The notes under the pieces: model-generated | Databases searched by the model: none | The model's input: the letters and a program-made list of their open reading frames with translations, nothing else | Told to the model about the DNA's origin: nothing | Made by a program: the position numbers and the translations under genes | Shown here: positions 11,140-21,218 of the stretch, in pieces | Position numbering within the stretch: position 1 is the stretch's first letter | Layout of the letters: each line of letters starts with the position of its first letter | Assembly (NCBI GenBank): GCA_043228905.1 | Contig: JBHGNT010000015.1 | Location: forward strand, 13,454,001-13,518,000 | Length of the DNA stretch: 64,000 nucleotides | Direction of reading: 5' to 3' | Origin: Azolla caroliniana | Lineage: Eukaryota > Polypodiophyta

Positions 11140-12739
11140 CCGGGCCTCGACTACGTCAACTACACGGATGCAGGCAAACCAAGCACGTATGATGAAGCTA
11201 TGGCCGCACCGGATGCCGAAACATGGCTGCAAGCCATGAAATCCGAAATGGACTCGATTCATCAGAATCAGACATGGGAGCTGGTCGAACTACCAACAGG
11301 AAGAAAGCCGCTACCTTGCAAATGGGTGTTCCTATACAAGTATGTATCTGACTTAGAGAAACCCAAGTACAAAGCTCGACTTGTCGCGAAAGGATTCAAA
11401 CAGGAATACAGGGTCGACTACAACGAGATATTCTCACTAGTAGTCAAGATGACCACCCTCTGACTCCTACTAGGAGTCATGGCGACAGGAGATCTAGAGC
11501 TTGAGCAGATGGAGGTAAAGACGACATTCCTACACAGAGATCTGGAAGAAGACATATACATGTCTCAACCGGCAGGCTTCACGGCGACGGGGGAGGACAG
11601 TCACCTCGTATGCAGAATAAAGAAAAGTCTATATGGCCTCAAACAAGCGCCAAGAATGTGGTACCAAAAGTTCGACTCCCACATAAGGCGGCTTGGATAC
11701 AACAGATCAGACTCCGACACATGCATGTATGTTCGGCAATTGGCCGACGAGTCCAGGATCTATCTGATCCTTTATGTCGACGACATGTTGATTGCAGGGA
11801 GCAATCAAGTAGAGATCGGAAAGCTCAAGTAGAGCCTTCACGCAAAGTTCGCGATAAAGGAACTCGGACAAGCCTAACACATATTGGGCATGAGGATAGA
11901 TTGAAATCGGACGACCAAAACTCTCTGACTCTCCCAGTTCGAATACATCTGCAAGGTGCTGAAGCGCTTCAACATGGAGAATGTGAAGCTAGACGTCGCT
12001 TTCAACGTCGATCAGACTATCGGACAGAGACTCTCCTGCAAACGACAAGGAGAGAGAGCCTAATGGAAAGATACCCTACGCATCGACAGTAGGAAGTATC
12101 ATGTACGCAATGGTGGTGACCCGATCCAACCTAGCCTATGCCGTAGGGGTGGTCAATCGATACATGTCAAACCCAAGAAAGAAGCATTGGGAGGCCGTCA
12201 AGCACAGCCTTAGGTATCTGAAAGGAACCACGAATGCGCAACTGACATTCGGTTCGACAACATCAACAGTAGTTGAAGGCTACACCGATTCTGACTACGC
12301 TGGAAACACAGATAATCGGAAATCGACATCAGGCTACATCTTCACCTATAGTGGCAGTTCAATATCATGGAGGTCAAAACTTCAAGAGTGCACGACTCTG
12401 TCTACCACAAAAGCCGAGTACATAGCAACGTCAAAAGCAACGAAGGAAGCAATCTGGCTGCATCGACTGTTTGCCAATTTTGGAACTGCAAACCGAATAG
12501 ACCGACCTACGCCGACCGTCTATTGCGACTCACAGAGCACAATACACCTCATCAACAATCCCGTCTACCAGGATAAGACGAAGCACATTCAGGTGCGGTA
12601 TCATCATATTCGGGAGCTTGTGATCGAGATGAAACTTGAAGTCCGGAAGATCGACACAGAGGTGAACATCGCTGATTGCCTGATGAAGCCACTCCCAAAT
12701 CAACACTTTAGAACGCGAAGGACGAAGATGGGGCTATGA
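11140..12739 (+). pseudogene. CopB reverse transcriptase and RNase H
   Basis: RVT_2 segments appear in order: [77 protein letters not shown] and the catalytic LYVDDML (about 11775). Stops fall at 11461, 11830, 11875, 11902 and 11926, and the frame changes near 12080-12100. RNase H follows (YTDSDYAGNTDNRKSTSGY, ALSTT-like segment, VYCDSQSTIHLINNP, KTKHIQVRYHHIRE) and ends shortly after VNIADCLMKPLPNQHF. Here pol stops soon after RNase H, as is normal for copia and in contrast to CopA. Confidence 0.9.
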
Positions 12740-12940
12740 CAAGAGAACGAGCAGAAGAAAGCCGAACGAGGAGTAGAAGGTAAGAGCTGACCGACACTCA
12801 TACTATACCTCTACCGACTCGGCTACTTGCCGACAGACTTGTAACATAAGATCTAGTTAAATTTGTAATCTAGGTTGACGGGGAAGATAACCCCAAGCAC
12901 TTGTACATGCAAGAAAGAGTAGTCCTTTTACGGGGGAGTT

Positions 12941-13234
12941 TGTTGGCATAAAAGGCCGACTCCTTCCAAGTTGTATTTGTCCAAGTGTGAACTCGTTAAT
13001 AAGTTAGTGCTTAGTATATAAGCGAATACCTAACATTGTAATGAGAGAGGATGACGAGTAGACGATTGTAATATCTGAGAGAGAAAAAAAAAACGCGTTG
13101 TGCAGAAATAATTAAAGCTTGCAACTCTGTAAGTCTATATCTGGTTTCTCTATCTTCTGTGTGTATGTTGTTTGTTGTTCATAGCCATAAGATCCAAACA
13201 CACACTTCCGCATAACTGTCGAAATTAACCAACA
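12941..13234 (+). repeat. CopB 3' LTR
   Basis: Preceded by the polypurine tract CGGGGGAG and starting TGTTGGCATAAAAGG. It ends ACCAACA, directly before the duplicated target GTCCT and resumed GypC coding sequence. Confidence 0.95.
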
Positions 13235-13239
13235 GTCCT

Positions 13240-14440
13240 TCGAGCCTATATAGAGGAGAATTTGGAAAATGGTTTCATTCGACATTCGAAATCTCCAGCC
13301 GGCACACCCATTTTCTTCGTCAAGAAAAAGGATGGATCACTTCATCTCATCGTAGATTACCATGGCTTGAATAAGGTCACCATTAGGAATAGGTACGCAC
13401 TTCCCCTTATATCAAGTCTTTTAGAACGGATCAATGGTGCAAGGTTCTTCACAAAAATCGACTTACGAGGAGCATATAACCTCGTACGGATCCGACCAGG
13501 AGATGAATGGAAGACCGCGTTTCGCACCAGGTATGGGCACTTCGAGTATACGATCATGCCATTCGGCCTCACTAATGCGCCAACAGTCTTCCAATACATG
13601 GCAAATGATATATTCTGAGATCTCTTGGATGTTTGTTTGATCATCTATTTGGATGATCTACTAGTTTATTTGAAGACCCAAGAAGAGCATGATTCTCATG
13701 TACTGTTAGTACTAAAACTAGTTTGAGAACATGGTCTTTATGCAAAGCTGGAAAAATGTAGTTTCGAGTGCAACCAGGTAGAATTTCTGGGCTATGTCAT
13801 TTCCTCGGAAGGCATCTCCATGGATCCAGCTACGGTCAAAATGGTGGTAGAGTGGCAGACTCCATGTTCGTTGTGAGATGTGCAATGCTTTTTAGGCTTT
13901 ACCAATTTCAACCACAAGTTTATACAGGATTACTTAAAGCTGGTTTTGCCTCTCACACAGCTCACCAGGAAGGAACAATTGTTCATTTGGTTTGAAGAAG
14001 CAGACATGGCTTTTGAGGGTCGTAAGAAGGCATTTACATCAGCTCCTATTCTGGCTCATGTTGATCTGGGAAAACCATTCATCATCGAAGCAGACGTGTT
14101 GGATTTCGTGTTGGGTAGCATTCTGTCACAACAAGACAATGATGAAAAGCTCCATCTTGTGGCTTTCCACTCACGCAAGTTTGACGCCGCCAAAATCAAC
14201 TATGAAATTCATGATAAGGAGCTATTTGCAATAGTGGAATCTTTTACGTAATGGAGACATTTTCGAGAGGGATCTTCTCATCAAGTTACCGTATTCAGTG
14301 ATCACAAAAACCTTGCCTACTTTCAGAATGCTCGTGTGTTGAATGGACGTCAAGCTCGGTTGACCCAATTCCTCACTCGTTTTGACTTCAAAATTACATA
14401 TCGTCCGGGGAAGCAAAAAGGAAAGGCATATGCATTATCA
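13240..14440 (+). pseudogene. GypC reverse transcriptase and RNase H (after the CopB insertion)
   Basis: The Ty3 RT resumes with [23 protein letters not shown] and shows [40 protein letters not shown] and the catalytic IYLDDLLVY (about 13642-13668; the usual YIDD or YLDD). Stops occur near 13616, 13722 and 13875. RNase H carries the expected acidic residues in FIIEADVLDFVLGSIL and the YEIHDKELFAIVESF motif (about 14200), then a TAA near 14249. The tether segment [19 protein letters not shown] closes the domain near 14410. Confidence 0.92.
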
Positions 14441-15630
14441 CAACGCTCGTATGTAGCAGTGCATCCTGGCGAGCCAGCTTTCGATAACCAAAAGCAAGTA
14501 ATCCTGGGACCAACACGACTGCAAGCAATGCAGGTCTTCGGTATGCTCTTGGATTCCCACGTTATCGATACCATACATGAGGACTTGAAGACAAATGCTT
14601 TCACCCAAGCCATTCTAGCACAAATTGATCCCTCTCGAGCATCTTGTTCACAGTCGTAACAACTAGGTACGGACTATCGACAATTTGAATGTCACGATGG
14701 ATTACTATTCTTTAAGAAACTCTTGTATGTTCCTAATGGTTCTTGTCACCTTCGAGTAGTCCAAAACTGTGATGACACATATACAGATGGGCATTTGGCA
14801 GTATTAAAACATTAGATTTAGTACAACGATCATTCTAGTGGCCCCATATGCGACAATTTGTTGAAGATTTTGTTTGGACTTGCGATACATGTTGCAGAGC
14901 AAAAATGCCAAGGCATCATCCATATGGTTTATTAGAACCATTATCAATTCCAAGCAAGCCGTGGCAATCCATTGCTCTAGATTTCATCACAGATCTTCCG
15001 GTCTCTAAGGGATTCGATGTGATCTTAACAGTAGTAGATCATTATACGAAGATGGTCCATTTCCTGCCATGTACTAAGGAAATCTCCAGTGAGGAAACCG
15101 TTGAAACTATCATACGTGAAGTATATTGGCATCATGAACGATCGTGGACCCCAGTTCGTCTCAAAATTCTGGAAGCACCTCTTTAAAATGCTCAAGGTCA
15201 CTTATAACCTCTCCTCTGGCTACCACCCTCAAATAGATGGCCAAGCAAAACGAACGAATCAAACGCTGGAGCAGTATCTTCGATGCTTTCTAAGCTATCA
15301 TCAAGATGACTGGGCAGATATTCTCCACTTCACCGAATTTGCGTATAATAACTCTGTCCACTCATTGACAAAGGTTACACCATTTTATGCTTATTCGGGT
15401 TGTCACCCTCGATGGTGTGTATTGGAAACCCCAGAGTTACCCACAAATCATTGCGTAGAGGATCGTTTGGAGTGGTTACGCAAGATACAAGCAGATTTAT
15501 CTACTCATCTACAACAAGCTCAACAAACACACAAGGATTACACGGATCGTCATCGGCTTCCACCTAGTTTTAACATTGGGGATCGGGTATGGCCACTTCG
15601 ACGACACATCAAGACTACTCGCCCATGAGA
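14441..15630 (+). pseudogene. GypC integrase
   Basis: The N-terminal zinc-binding region is degraded (GHLAVLKH near 14790; WTCDTCCRAK near 14870). The catalytic core shows ALDFITDLPVSKGFD (first Asp), VVDHYTKMVHFLPC, a DRGPQFVSKFWKHL-type second Asp near 15140, and a third position where the usual TER reads AKR (about 15243-15251). The last is consistent with a Glu-to-Lys G-to-A change. A frame change near 15120-15140 and a stop near 15627 disrupt it. Confidence 0.9.
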
Positions 15631-15639
15631 GAAGTTGGA

Positions 15640-16056
15640 TTATCGGCAATTAGGTCCTTTCCGTATTATCGGAAATTTAATGATGTCGCTTTTCGTCTCG
15701 ATCTACCTCCACAACTTCGGATACATCCGGTGTTTCATAGTTCTCTCCTCGAACCCTATCAAGATAGCACCATCCTAGGTTATATTAAACAACGTCCACC
15801 CCCGATCGAACTTGAAGATGGACCTGAGTACAAGGTTGCCACCATCCTCGATTCCAAGATTGTTCGCAACAAATTGTACTATTTAGTTGATTGGCTAGGA
15901 TATAGTCCCACTAAGCGTACTTGGGAACCAATAGAGAATGTGACCAATGCTCATGCTCTTCTTGAAGACTTCCATCGTCAATATCCAGACAAACCGGGTC
16001 GTCAATCCAAAATGACTCGTGACACTCGTGGTTTTAAAAGGGGGATAGAGTCATGA
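15640..16056 (+). pseudogene. GypC integrase C-terminus with chromodomain
   Basis: Reads LDLPPQLRIHPVFHSSLLEPY (the GPY/F-linked segment), then a chromodomain: YKVATILDSKIV, NKLYYLVDWLGYSPTKRTWEP and ENVTNAHALLEDFHRQYP. Chromodomains of this kind mark plant chromoviruses and are known to steer integration to methylated-histone chromatin. The frame ends at 16056, two bases into the LTR. The junction with the upstream frame is shifted near 15630-15670. Confidence 0.92.
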
Positions 16057-16453
16057 TATGTCAAGACTCGAACCATTAGACTATATGTTGTAATACGAAG
16101 GTTATTATTTTCATTTAAGTTTTACTATAGAAAATTGATGTATATTCCAGATTTCTCTGGAACATTCTAGAAACTTTAGGAGTACTCTTGAGAACACTAT
16201 AAAAGGAGGCACGAGGCATTATTTCGAACCAAATCGGTTCAACGCCAGTCTTAAGCCTCCTAGCAACTATTGTTTATTCTCTTAACATAATATATATCTT
16301 TTGTTATCATCACTCACTCTCTCTCTCACTCTCACTCTTTCCTTCTCTCGAGAGTTCTACACCTCCCTTAGTACTAATCCTCATCTTTTAGTACTAATTC
16401 CTTCTCTATCTTAGTATTGTTCTTGACAATACCTCTTTGTCTTAGTACTGCTC
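16054..16453 (+). repeat. GypC 3' LTR
   Basis: Follows polypurine tract AAAAGGGGGATAGAG and starts TGATATGTCAAG. It matches the truncated 5' LTR from about 16118. LTR similarity ends at ...CTTAGTACTGCTC, after which minus-strand CopD RT sequence begins directly. Confidence 0.88.
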
Positions 16454-16454
16454 C

Positions 16455-16952
16455 TAAGAGGAGCCAACTACCGGTGCATACGGTACCAACTTCATAATTT
16501 ACCCCACTAGATCAGATGTCGGGTAGTCTCGTTGAGATAGCTGAGTATGAATAGGGAGCAGGGTAGAGCCAGATTTCGCCGATTACATGTTGAATCGTTC
16601 CAGGACACGTCAAGTGTAGTCGGTCTGGGACAGAAACAATTGTCGTTGATTACGATTTTGACTTATCTTCATATCATGAATGTGTCATGTCGGACGGAGA
16701 TCCTTCATGGCAAACTTCAACCGCAGTTGCCGGACGGAGTCCAAAGATTAACATGTCATCTACGTAGATGATGAGGAAGATGGGTGGCCTATCTCAAGTT
16801 TTTTTCGTGAAGAGACAATGGTTCTCACCGCTCTTTGAGAAGCCGATGGATTGGATGAAGTCGTCGAACTTCTTGTACCACTGTTGTGGCGCCTGTTTCA
16901 GGCCGTAAAGACTCTTTGTGAGTCGGTAGACTAGATGTTCTTGGCCGGATGA
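16455..16952 (-). pseudogene. CopD reverse transcriptase, C-terminal part
   Basis: On the minus strand this reads [28 protein letters not shown], with the catalytic IIYVDDMLI near 16757-16783, then LKFAMKDL, an H-x5-MKISQNRN segment, LFLSQTDY, VLERFNM and KLVPYAPVVG, where it is cut off. These are consecutive RT motifs of a copia element. It continues the RT that starts at 40888 on the far side of GypE. Stops at FAMKDLRPT*, DYT*RVLERF and FNM*S show it is dead. Confidence 0.88.
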
Positions 16953-17361
16953 TGTTGTCCATAGGCTAGAAAAATAAATATATTATGTAAACTCGCCGTT
17001 AAGTAGAAGAGTAGGTGAGGAAGGTAGAGTTTAGGAAAACGCCGAGTTTCGAGCCTCACAGTAAGCCGACGGCTCGGCTCTGTATGAAGAAAAAGTATAT
17101 AAACCGAGGTCTGCATACCTCTGCAGGGGGGATACCTAGATCATTCGGAACGAAAGTAATATCATAGGAGCAAGCTCTATACGTATTGTTTCCGGCTAAG
17201 GCCGAGTACTGTAATCACTGTAAGTTTTATCATGGAATATAAGTTTCGTCTTTTCTAAACTTCTATCTGTGTATTCTCCCCGTATTCGTAAATCGGGCTG
17301 CGTTCATACTTAACGGGTTGTAGCCCGTGTACAATCCTTGTTCTCCTCTCTTTTTCCCCGT
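16953..17361 (+). repeat. GypE 5' LTR, left part
   Basis: Matches 40053-40461 of the 3' LTR almost base for base, with about 20 substitutions by eye. It is cut after ...TTTTTCCCCGT by GypF. The rest of the LTR is at 22831-22926. Confidence 0.93.
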
Positions 17362-17821
17362 TGTCGTGAAGATCCGTCACTAGGCGCGGATCGCGAGGCG
17401 GAATTGCCGGGGTTCTGGACCGGAAGGATCGAAGTTCGCACCAAGCTTAGCGAGAAAGTATTTAGGATAGATTGAAAGAGAGAGAGAGCTTGAGATAGAA
17501 TAGAACGCTTGACCTTCGATTGAGAGAGATTGATTGAACTTTTATCTTTAGATTTAAGAAACAAGTTACACAATCAATTCGATAATGAATTTTCTTCTTC
17601 TTAATTTCATAACCAAAAGAGCCTCCCTTTTTTATAAGAATCCCCTCTTTTATAGATGCCCTCATGCATTTGAGGGTTCAAGACCTGCATAAAATGCATG
17701 TTTGCCATTTGGCGCCCATGTATTACATGTGGTGCATGATAACCACGTCACTCATTTTAGCTCTCATGTATGAGAATTTACATGTAAAGTTACAATGATA
17801 GAAATATAAATTGAACTAAAT

Positions 17822-17890
17822 GTCATGGCTTCGTGGTAAGCCAATTGACTCCTAACGTGGAGGTGCAAGGTTCAAATCCTTACTTGCCCT
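17822..17890 (+). other. tRNA-like / SINE-head-like module with Pol III A and B boxes inside the GypF LTR
   Basis: The A-box-like TGGCTTCGTGG (17826-17836) and B-box-like GGTTCAAATCC (17869-17879) are 43 bases apart, start to start. The B box forms a T-arm-like hairpin (AAGG loop CCTT). The same module is in the solo LTR at 45216-46265 (inverted), with A box TGGCTTAATGG and B box GGTTTGAATCC. The two B boxes are the two alternative CpG-decay products of GGTTCGAATCC, the consensus B box. The 5' and 3' ends do not pair as a tRNA acceptor stem, so it is not a normal tRNA gene. It may be a SINE head captured by the LTR. Confidence 0.6.
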
Positions 17891-17929
17891 CCTTGTGTAT
17901 ATATATATATTTATTTATTTATCTAGTCG

Positions 17930-18175
17930 CCGGTTCGTCGGATGCCGTCGGTTACCGGTGGCTGTCGCCTCGCCGGATGCCGTCGTCTCACCGGCGTCGG
18001 ATGCCACGGGTTACCGGTTGCTGTCGCCTCGTCGTCGTCTCTCCGGCGCCAGATTCCGCCAGTTACCGGTGGCCGTTGGATGCCGTCACCTCGCCGTTGC
18101 CGGATGCTGCCGGTTATCGGTGGTCGCCGCCTCGCTGGTTGCCGCCGGATCACCAGCTCCATCGCCGGTCCGGTT
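17930..18175. repeat. GC-rich minisatellite in the GypF LTR
   Basis: Degenerate tandem copies of a unit like GGATGCCGTCGGTTACCGGT, with variable spacers rich in GCC, CGG and GTCGCC. The unit is also present in inverted or shortened form near 22290-22420 and 45605-45680. Copy number differs between LTRs and helps explain the LTR lengths of 1206 versus 1050 bp. Confidence 0.8.
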
Positions 18176-18734
18176 TTGGTTGGTCAAAACCCTTTACGAG
18201 TAGCTAGGCCACCTCCACTCTTAGTTCAAGTCACCTTGAACTCTCTATGCTCCACACATAGACACAAAGATAATAGCTTTTGTTCTACCTTATATATGAT
18301 GAGAGCCGTATTTGTCGTGCCTATGTGGGATATCTCACAGTTTTCTCTTTTCCTTTCACAAACTTTATACCCTCATATCTTGACATTTAGTTGTCTGTTT
18401 CTCGTGTAATAAAGTACATTCGAAAGCTCTTGAAGACCTCCATCATTTTGTACTTAGATATTAAACTTATTTAAAATGTTATCTTCACTATTATTGTTTT
18501 ATGTGATTCATACTCGATTTTGTACGTTTATGTGATTTTCACACTATTGCCGAAAATCTTCACGACATCCACCCCCACCCAACAAACCGCACGTCCTCTG
18601 GTATGTGCCAAGAAGAGAGAAAGTGAGATTTCGGCTACGGTGATCAATCAGATTCCTCCATGTCTTCATTTACATCTGTCCTATTATGTTCATTGTCGAG
18701 GTGATCGAGGTCAGGATCCTTGTCTTGTCTTTTC

Positions 18735-19280
18735 TTAAAAATCTTTACTCTTTTTCTCGCAATGGGATCTGTCTAGCTCCGCAAGGTGGTATGTGGCATT
18801 ATCGTTGGCACTTATCACCAGATACGGCCCGAACCATCTTTTAGCGAACTTTCTTATTGTATTGTGTTGATTGTCAAGGATGTTGTCGTAAACCAAAACC
18901 CAATCTCCTTCTTCAATCTTCTTGGGACGAAGTTGATGCATGTTGTCGAACCGAACTTTGTTCTTTACTCGGGCTGCCTCCATCATCTTTCGCACTTTTT
19001 CTAGATCTTCAGGTCTTCTTTCAAGTTGCCTTATCCACACCGCTAATAACTCTTCTCAGCTCATCTCGTTCTCCCATGGTATCACTACCCATGAGGCAAT
19101 CGTCCTTTTGATGGGCATAACCGGCTTTTGTTCATACATAAGCTCTGTTGGCATATACCTGGTCACTGAGCTGTGTGTCGTTCTATCGGCCCACAAGGCA
19201 TAGGGTAATAGTCGTGGCCAATTCCCGACTCGACCGTTGCATGCCCATACGATGGCTTTAACGATAGGTCCATGCCCTCA
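18735..19280 (-). pseudogene. GypF integrase C-terminal region
   Basis: Continues from the integrase core after a TGA at 19280-19278, where CGA (Arg) would give the usual E-R-G-H continuation. The minus strand reads AIVWACNGRVGNWPRLLPYALWADRTT, a typical Ty3 integrase segment, followed by a stop. The frame 19040-18735 then has RPEDLEKVRKMMEAARVKNK, PKKIEEGDWVLVYDNILD, KFAKRWFGPYLV and NDNATYHLAELD, which is the GPY/F-type C-terminal module. No chromodomain is visible before the 3' LTR. Confidence 0.85.
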
Positions 19281-21197
19281 CTCGATCTTCCCATTCGCTT
19301 CCGGATTGTAGGCAGTCCTGAGGGAGAGCTTCACGCCTAGTCGTTCGAAGAGCTTTGTCGCTTCGTGTGCATCCAACTCCCCTCGGTCGGCCACTATCTT
19401 CCCCACACATCCGTATCGACAAACAAACTCTTCAAGCAGAAATTTACAGACGGCTGAAGTCGTCCTATTTGTCAAGGCTCGTCCTTCCACTTGATTTGTC
19501 AAGTCTTCCCTTGCTAGTGCTAAGTACCTCATTTGTCCCACTCCCATTGGCATCGAGACCAGATCCACCATCCATTTGAAGTGTATGGTGAGTGGGTATG
19601 TCGGCTGTAACTCATCACGATGACGTATATTTGAATATATTTGGCAAGTTTCACATGTGGACACGAAATGGAGTACATCTTTGTACATGCTTGGCCACCA
19701 GTACTTCTCCTTCAACTTTTCGAACGTCGCCCATGTTCCTCTATGACCTGCCCAAGCACTCTCGTGGAATTCGGTCATCAACATCTCTTGCTCTTCTTTC
19801 TTCACCACCACTCGACGTGGTATTCCTGTCCTTCTTTTTGGATGTTGCCAAAGGAATCCTCCCTTCAAGAAGTATCGGTAAGCTTTCTTCCGGATTCGTA
19901 GGGCCTCCTCCTTTGTCAACGAAGCATCTACCGTCAATGTTCTTAGGAATCTACCGATCAGTAACCACTCTCCTTCGTACTCGTTCTCGTTGAAGGCGTG
20001 GAGGGTTTGCGTGTCCTGGTCTTCCGCCGATAATCGAGCCATCTTGAAGAAGTCGAGGGCGACATCTTCATCTTCCGAAACCATGTCGCTTCCATTTTCA
20101 AATCTTGCCCTCGACAGCATGTCAGCCATGGCGTTCTTCTTCCCTGCAATGTGACGGATCTCTGGGTTTAAAGACTTGATGTAGGCGATCCACCTTAGCA
20201 TAGCAAGATCTGGGGTCGCACATCCCGAGACCATTCCGAGAATTGGGAGACAATCTGTCTCTATTATCACTTCCGACCTGATCAGGTAATCTTTGTCCGT
20301 CTTCACTGCCGACACAATACCCCAAAGTTCCCGCTTGACTTGGGCATATCTTTGTTGTCGTTCGCTGAGAATCTTTGGTCCGAACCGGATGGCATATCGC
20401 GCATTATCTTCTCCTTCTTGATTGATGACCCACCCGATTTCGGTTGGGCTCGTATCGACGGTCACGTAAATCGGCTTCCCTTCAGCATAGTCGGCCTTCC
20501 TGAGTACCAGAGCTTCAAGAAGCAGTTTCTTCAATCTTCGCATCGCATTTGTGTGCTCATCTCGCCATTCGAACTTCATTCTTTTCTTTAGTAGTCGATA
20601 TAACGGTTCAATGACATGAGCGTAGTGCGGAATCCAGATATGATAAAATGTGCATGCTCCAAGGAACCTTCTAACCTCTGTTTGATTTTCGCATTCTTCT
20701 TTCATGTCTTGGATCGCATTCACTTTGTATGGCAAAGGCTTCTGGCCGTATGCCCCACATAAGTGACCTACCACCAAGATCTCTAGTTGCCCGAATGCGG
20801 ATTTTTCTCCCGAAAATGTCAAATTCACATCTTCGAGCCTTTGAAGCACCTTCTCGCAATCTTTCATATGATCTGCAACGAACTTTCTACAACCTTCCTT
20901 ATCTTTCGATTCATCTTTCTCCTCATCCGAACATCCTTTTATCGGAATATCATCCAAGAATGGCATCGTGATGTCCGGGATGCAATCCTTCAAGACTATA
21001 TTCATGGCATTCACCATATGAGCCACCGAGTTTGTTGCGCCTTGGGGTAAGGTACACTTCCGCACAAGCCCGATCAGAGTCCTCATGGTTGTAATGTCCC
21101 GACTGTCGATCAACAATTGGAATTGGTCATATCCGGAGTAGAGATCGCCAATGGAGTAGATGGACCGGCCCGCAAACGCTTCGGCAAATTCGTCCAC
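19278..21197 (-). CDS. GypF RT / RNase H / integrase polyprotein segment (640 codons, open)
   Basis: A 639-residue stop-free frame. RT: YSIGDLYSGYDQFQLL, LPQGATNSVAHMVNAMN, and the catalytic block MPFLDDIPIKG (about residues 77-88) in place of the YxDD-L-L-V of plant chromoviruses. RNase H: VTVDTSPTEIGWVI, LSERQQRYAQVKRELWGIV. Integrase: a zinc-binding H...H...CETC segment (FHESAWAGHRG; STCETCQIY), core acids in WMVDLVSMPM, VADRGELD and AYNPEANGKIE. Continuous with the upstream 22049-21219 frame apart from one TGA. It is one of the best-preserved retroelement frames in the window. RT converts element RNA to DNA in cytoplasmic particles. The element as a whole is defective, because gag and half of one LTR are absent. 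Confidence 0.88.
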   Translation of the reverse strand: MDEFAEAFAGRSIYSIGDLYSGYDQFQLLIDSRDITTMRTLIGLVRKCTLPQGATNSVAHMVNAMNIVLKDCIPDITMPFLDDIPIKGCSDEEKDESKDKEGCRKFVADHMKDCEKVLQRLEDVNLTFSGEKSAFGQLEILVVGHLCGAYGQKPLPYKVNAIQDMKEECENQTEVRRFLGACTFYHIWIPHYAHVIEPLYRLLKKRMKFEWRDEHTNAMRRLKKLLLEALVLRKADYAEGKPIYVTVDTSPTEIGWVINQEGEDNARYAIRFGPKILSERQQRYAQVKRELWGIVSAVKTDKDYLIRSEVIIETDCLPILGMVSGCATPDLAMLRWIAYIKSLNPEIRHIAGKKNAMADMLSRARFENGSDMVSEDEDVALDFFKMARLSAEDQDTQTLHAFNENEYEGEWLLIGRFLRTLTVDASLTKEEALRIRKKAYRYFLKGGFLWQHPKRRTGIPRRVVVKKEEQEMLMTEFHESAWAGHRGTWATFEKLKEKYWWPSMYKDVLHFVSTCETCQIYSNIRHRDELQPTYPLTIHFKWMVDLVSMPMGVGQMRYLALAREDLTNQVEGRALTNRTTSAVCKFLLEEFVCRYGCVGKIVADRGELDAHEATKLFERLGVKLSLRTAYNPEANGKIE

Positions 21198-21218
21198 GCT
21201 CGGACCGATTCCGGCATT

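Larger units (their letters stand above)
8112..13234 (+). mobile_element. CopB: complete but dead Ty1/copia element inside GypC pol
   Basis: A full-length copia element with 307-bp (8112-8418) and 294-bp (12941-13234) LTRs, PBS TGGTATCAGAGC at 8421-8432, gag, PR, INT, RT-RH, and a polypurine tract (TTTACGGGGGAG, just before 12941). The target duplication GTCCT is perfect (8107-8111 and 13235-13239). LTRs start TGTTGGCAT and end ACCAACA. By eye the LTRs differ at about 20 positions plus one indel, so the insertion is not recent. Many stops and some frameshifts kill all ORFs. It is a different family from CopA and CopD. Confidence 0.96.
5774..16453 (+). mobile_element. GypC: Ty3/gypsy chromovirus, split by CopB
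   Basis: Gag, PR, RT, RNase H, INT and a C-terminal chromodomain are in the order typical of Ty3 chromoviruses. The two LTRs match each other from TTTACTATAG... (5774 and about 16118) through ...CTTAGTACTGCTC. The 5' LTR lacks the first 60 or so bases present in the 3' LTR (16054 onward), so the left end has been deleted. CopB (8112-13234) interrupts pol with a perfect 5-bp duplication, GTCCT. Removing it and one TSD joins GypC pol in frame (...ELEVL + RAYIEENL...). Multiple stops show the copy is dead. Confidence 0.92.
17362..18567 (-). repeat. GypF 3' LTR (left copy, 1206 bp)
   Basis: In element orientation it starts TGTCGTGAAGATTTTCGG (18567 leftward), after a G-rich polypurine tract (complement of CCACCCCCACCC at 18569-18581), and ends ...GATCTTCACGACA at 17362. 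It carries a GC-rich minisatellite (about 17930-18175) and a tRNA-like Pol III promoter module (17822-17890). A CTTATATATGATG stretch near 18290 could be the TATA region, but its orientation is uncertain. Confidence 0.9.

Noticed and set aside
17822-17890. Functional tRNA gene
   Set aside because: A and B boxes are present, but the 5' and 3' ends do not form an acceptor stem and the anticodon arm is poor. Kept only as a tRNA-like module.
17833-18409. Overlapping plus-strand open frames in the GypF LTR
   Set aside because: They follow the GC-rich minisatellite in several frames at once, with no domain and no conservation in the other LTR copies.
19278-21197. GypF pol as a domesticated host gene, because of a 640-codon open frame
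   Set aside because: It is flanked by its own LTRs and target duplication, has stops on both sides in the same polyprotein, and lacks any sign of host promoter or introns.
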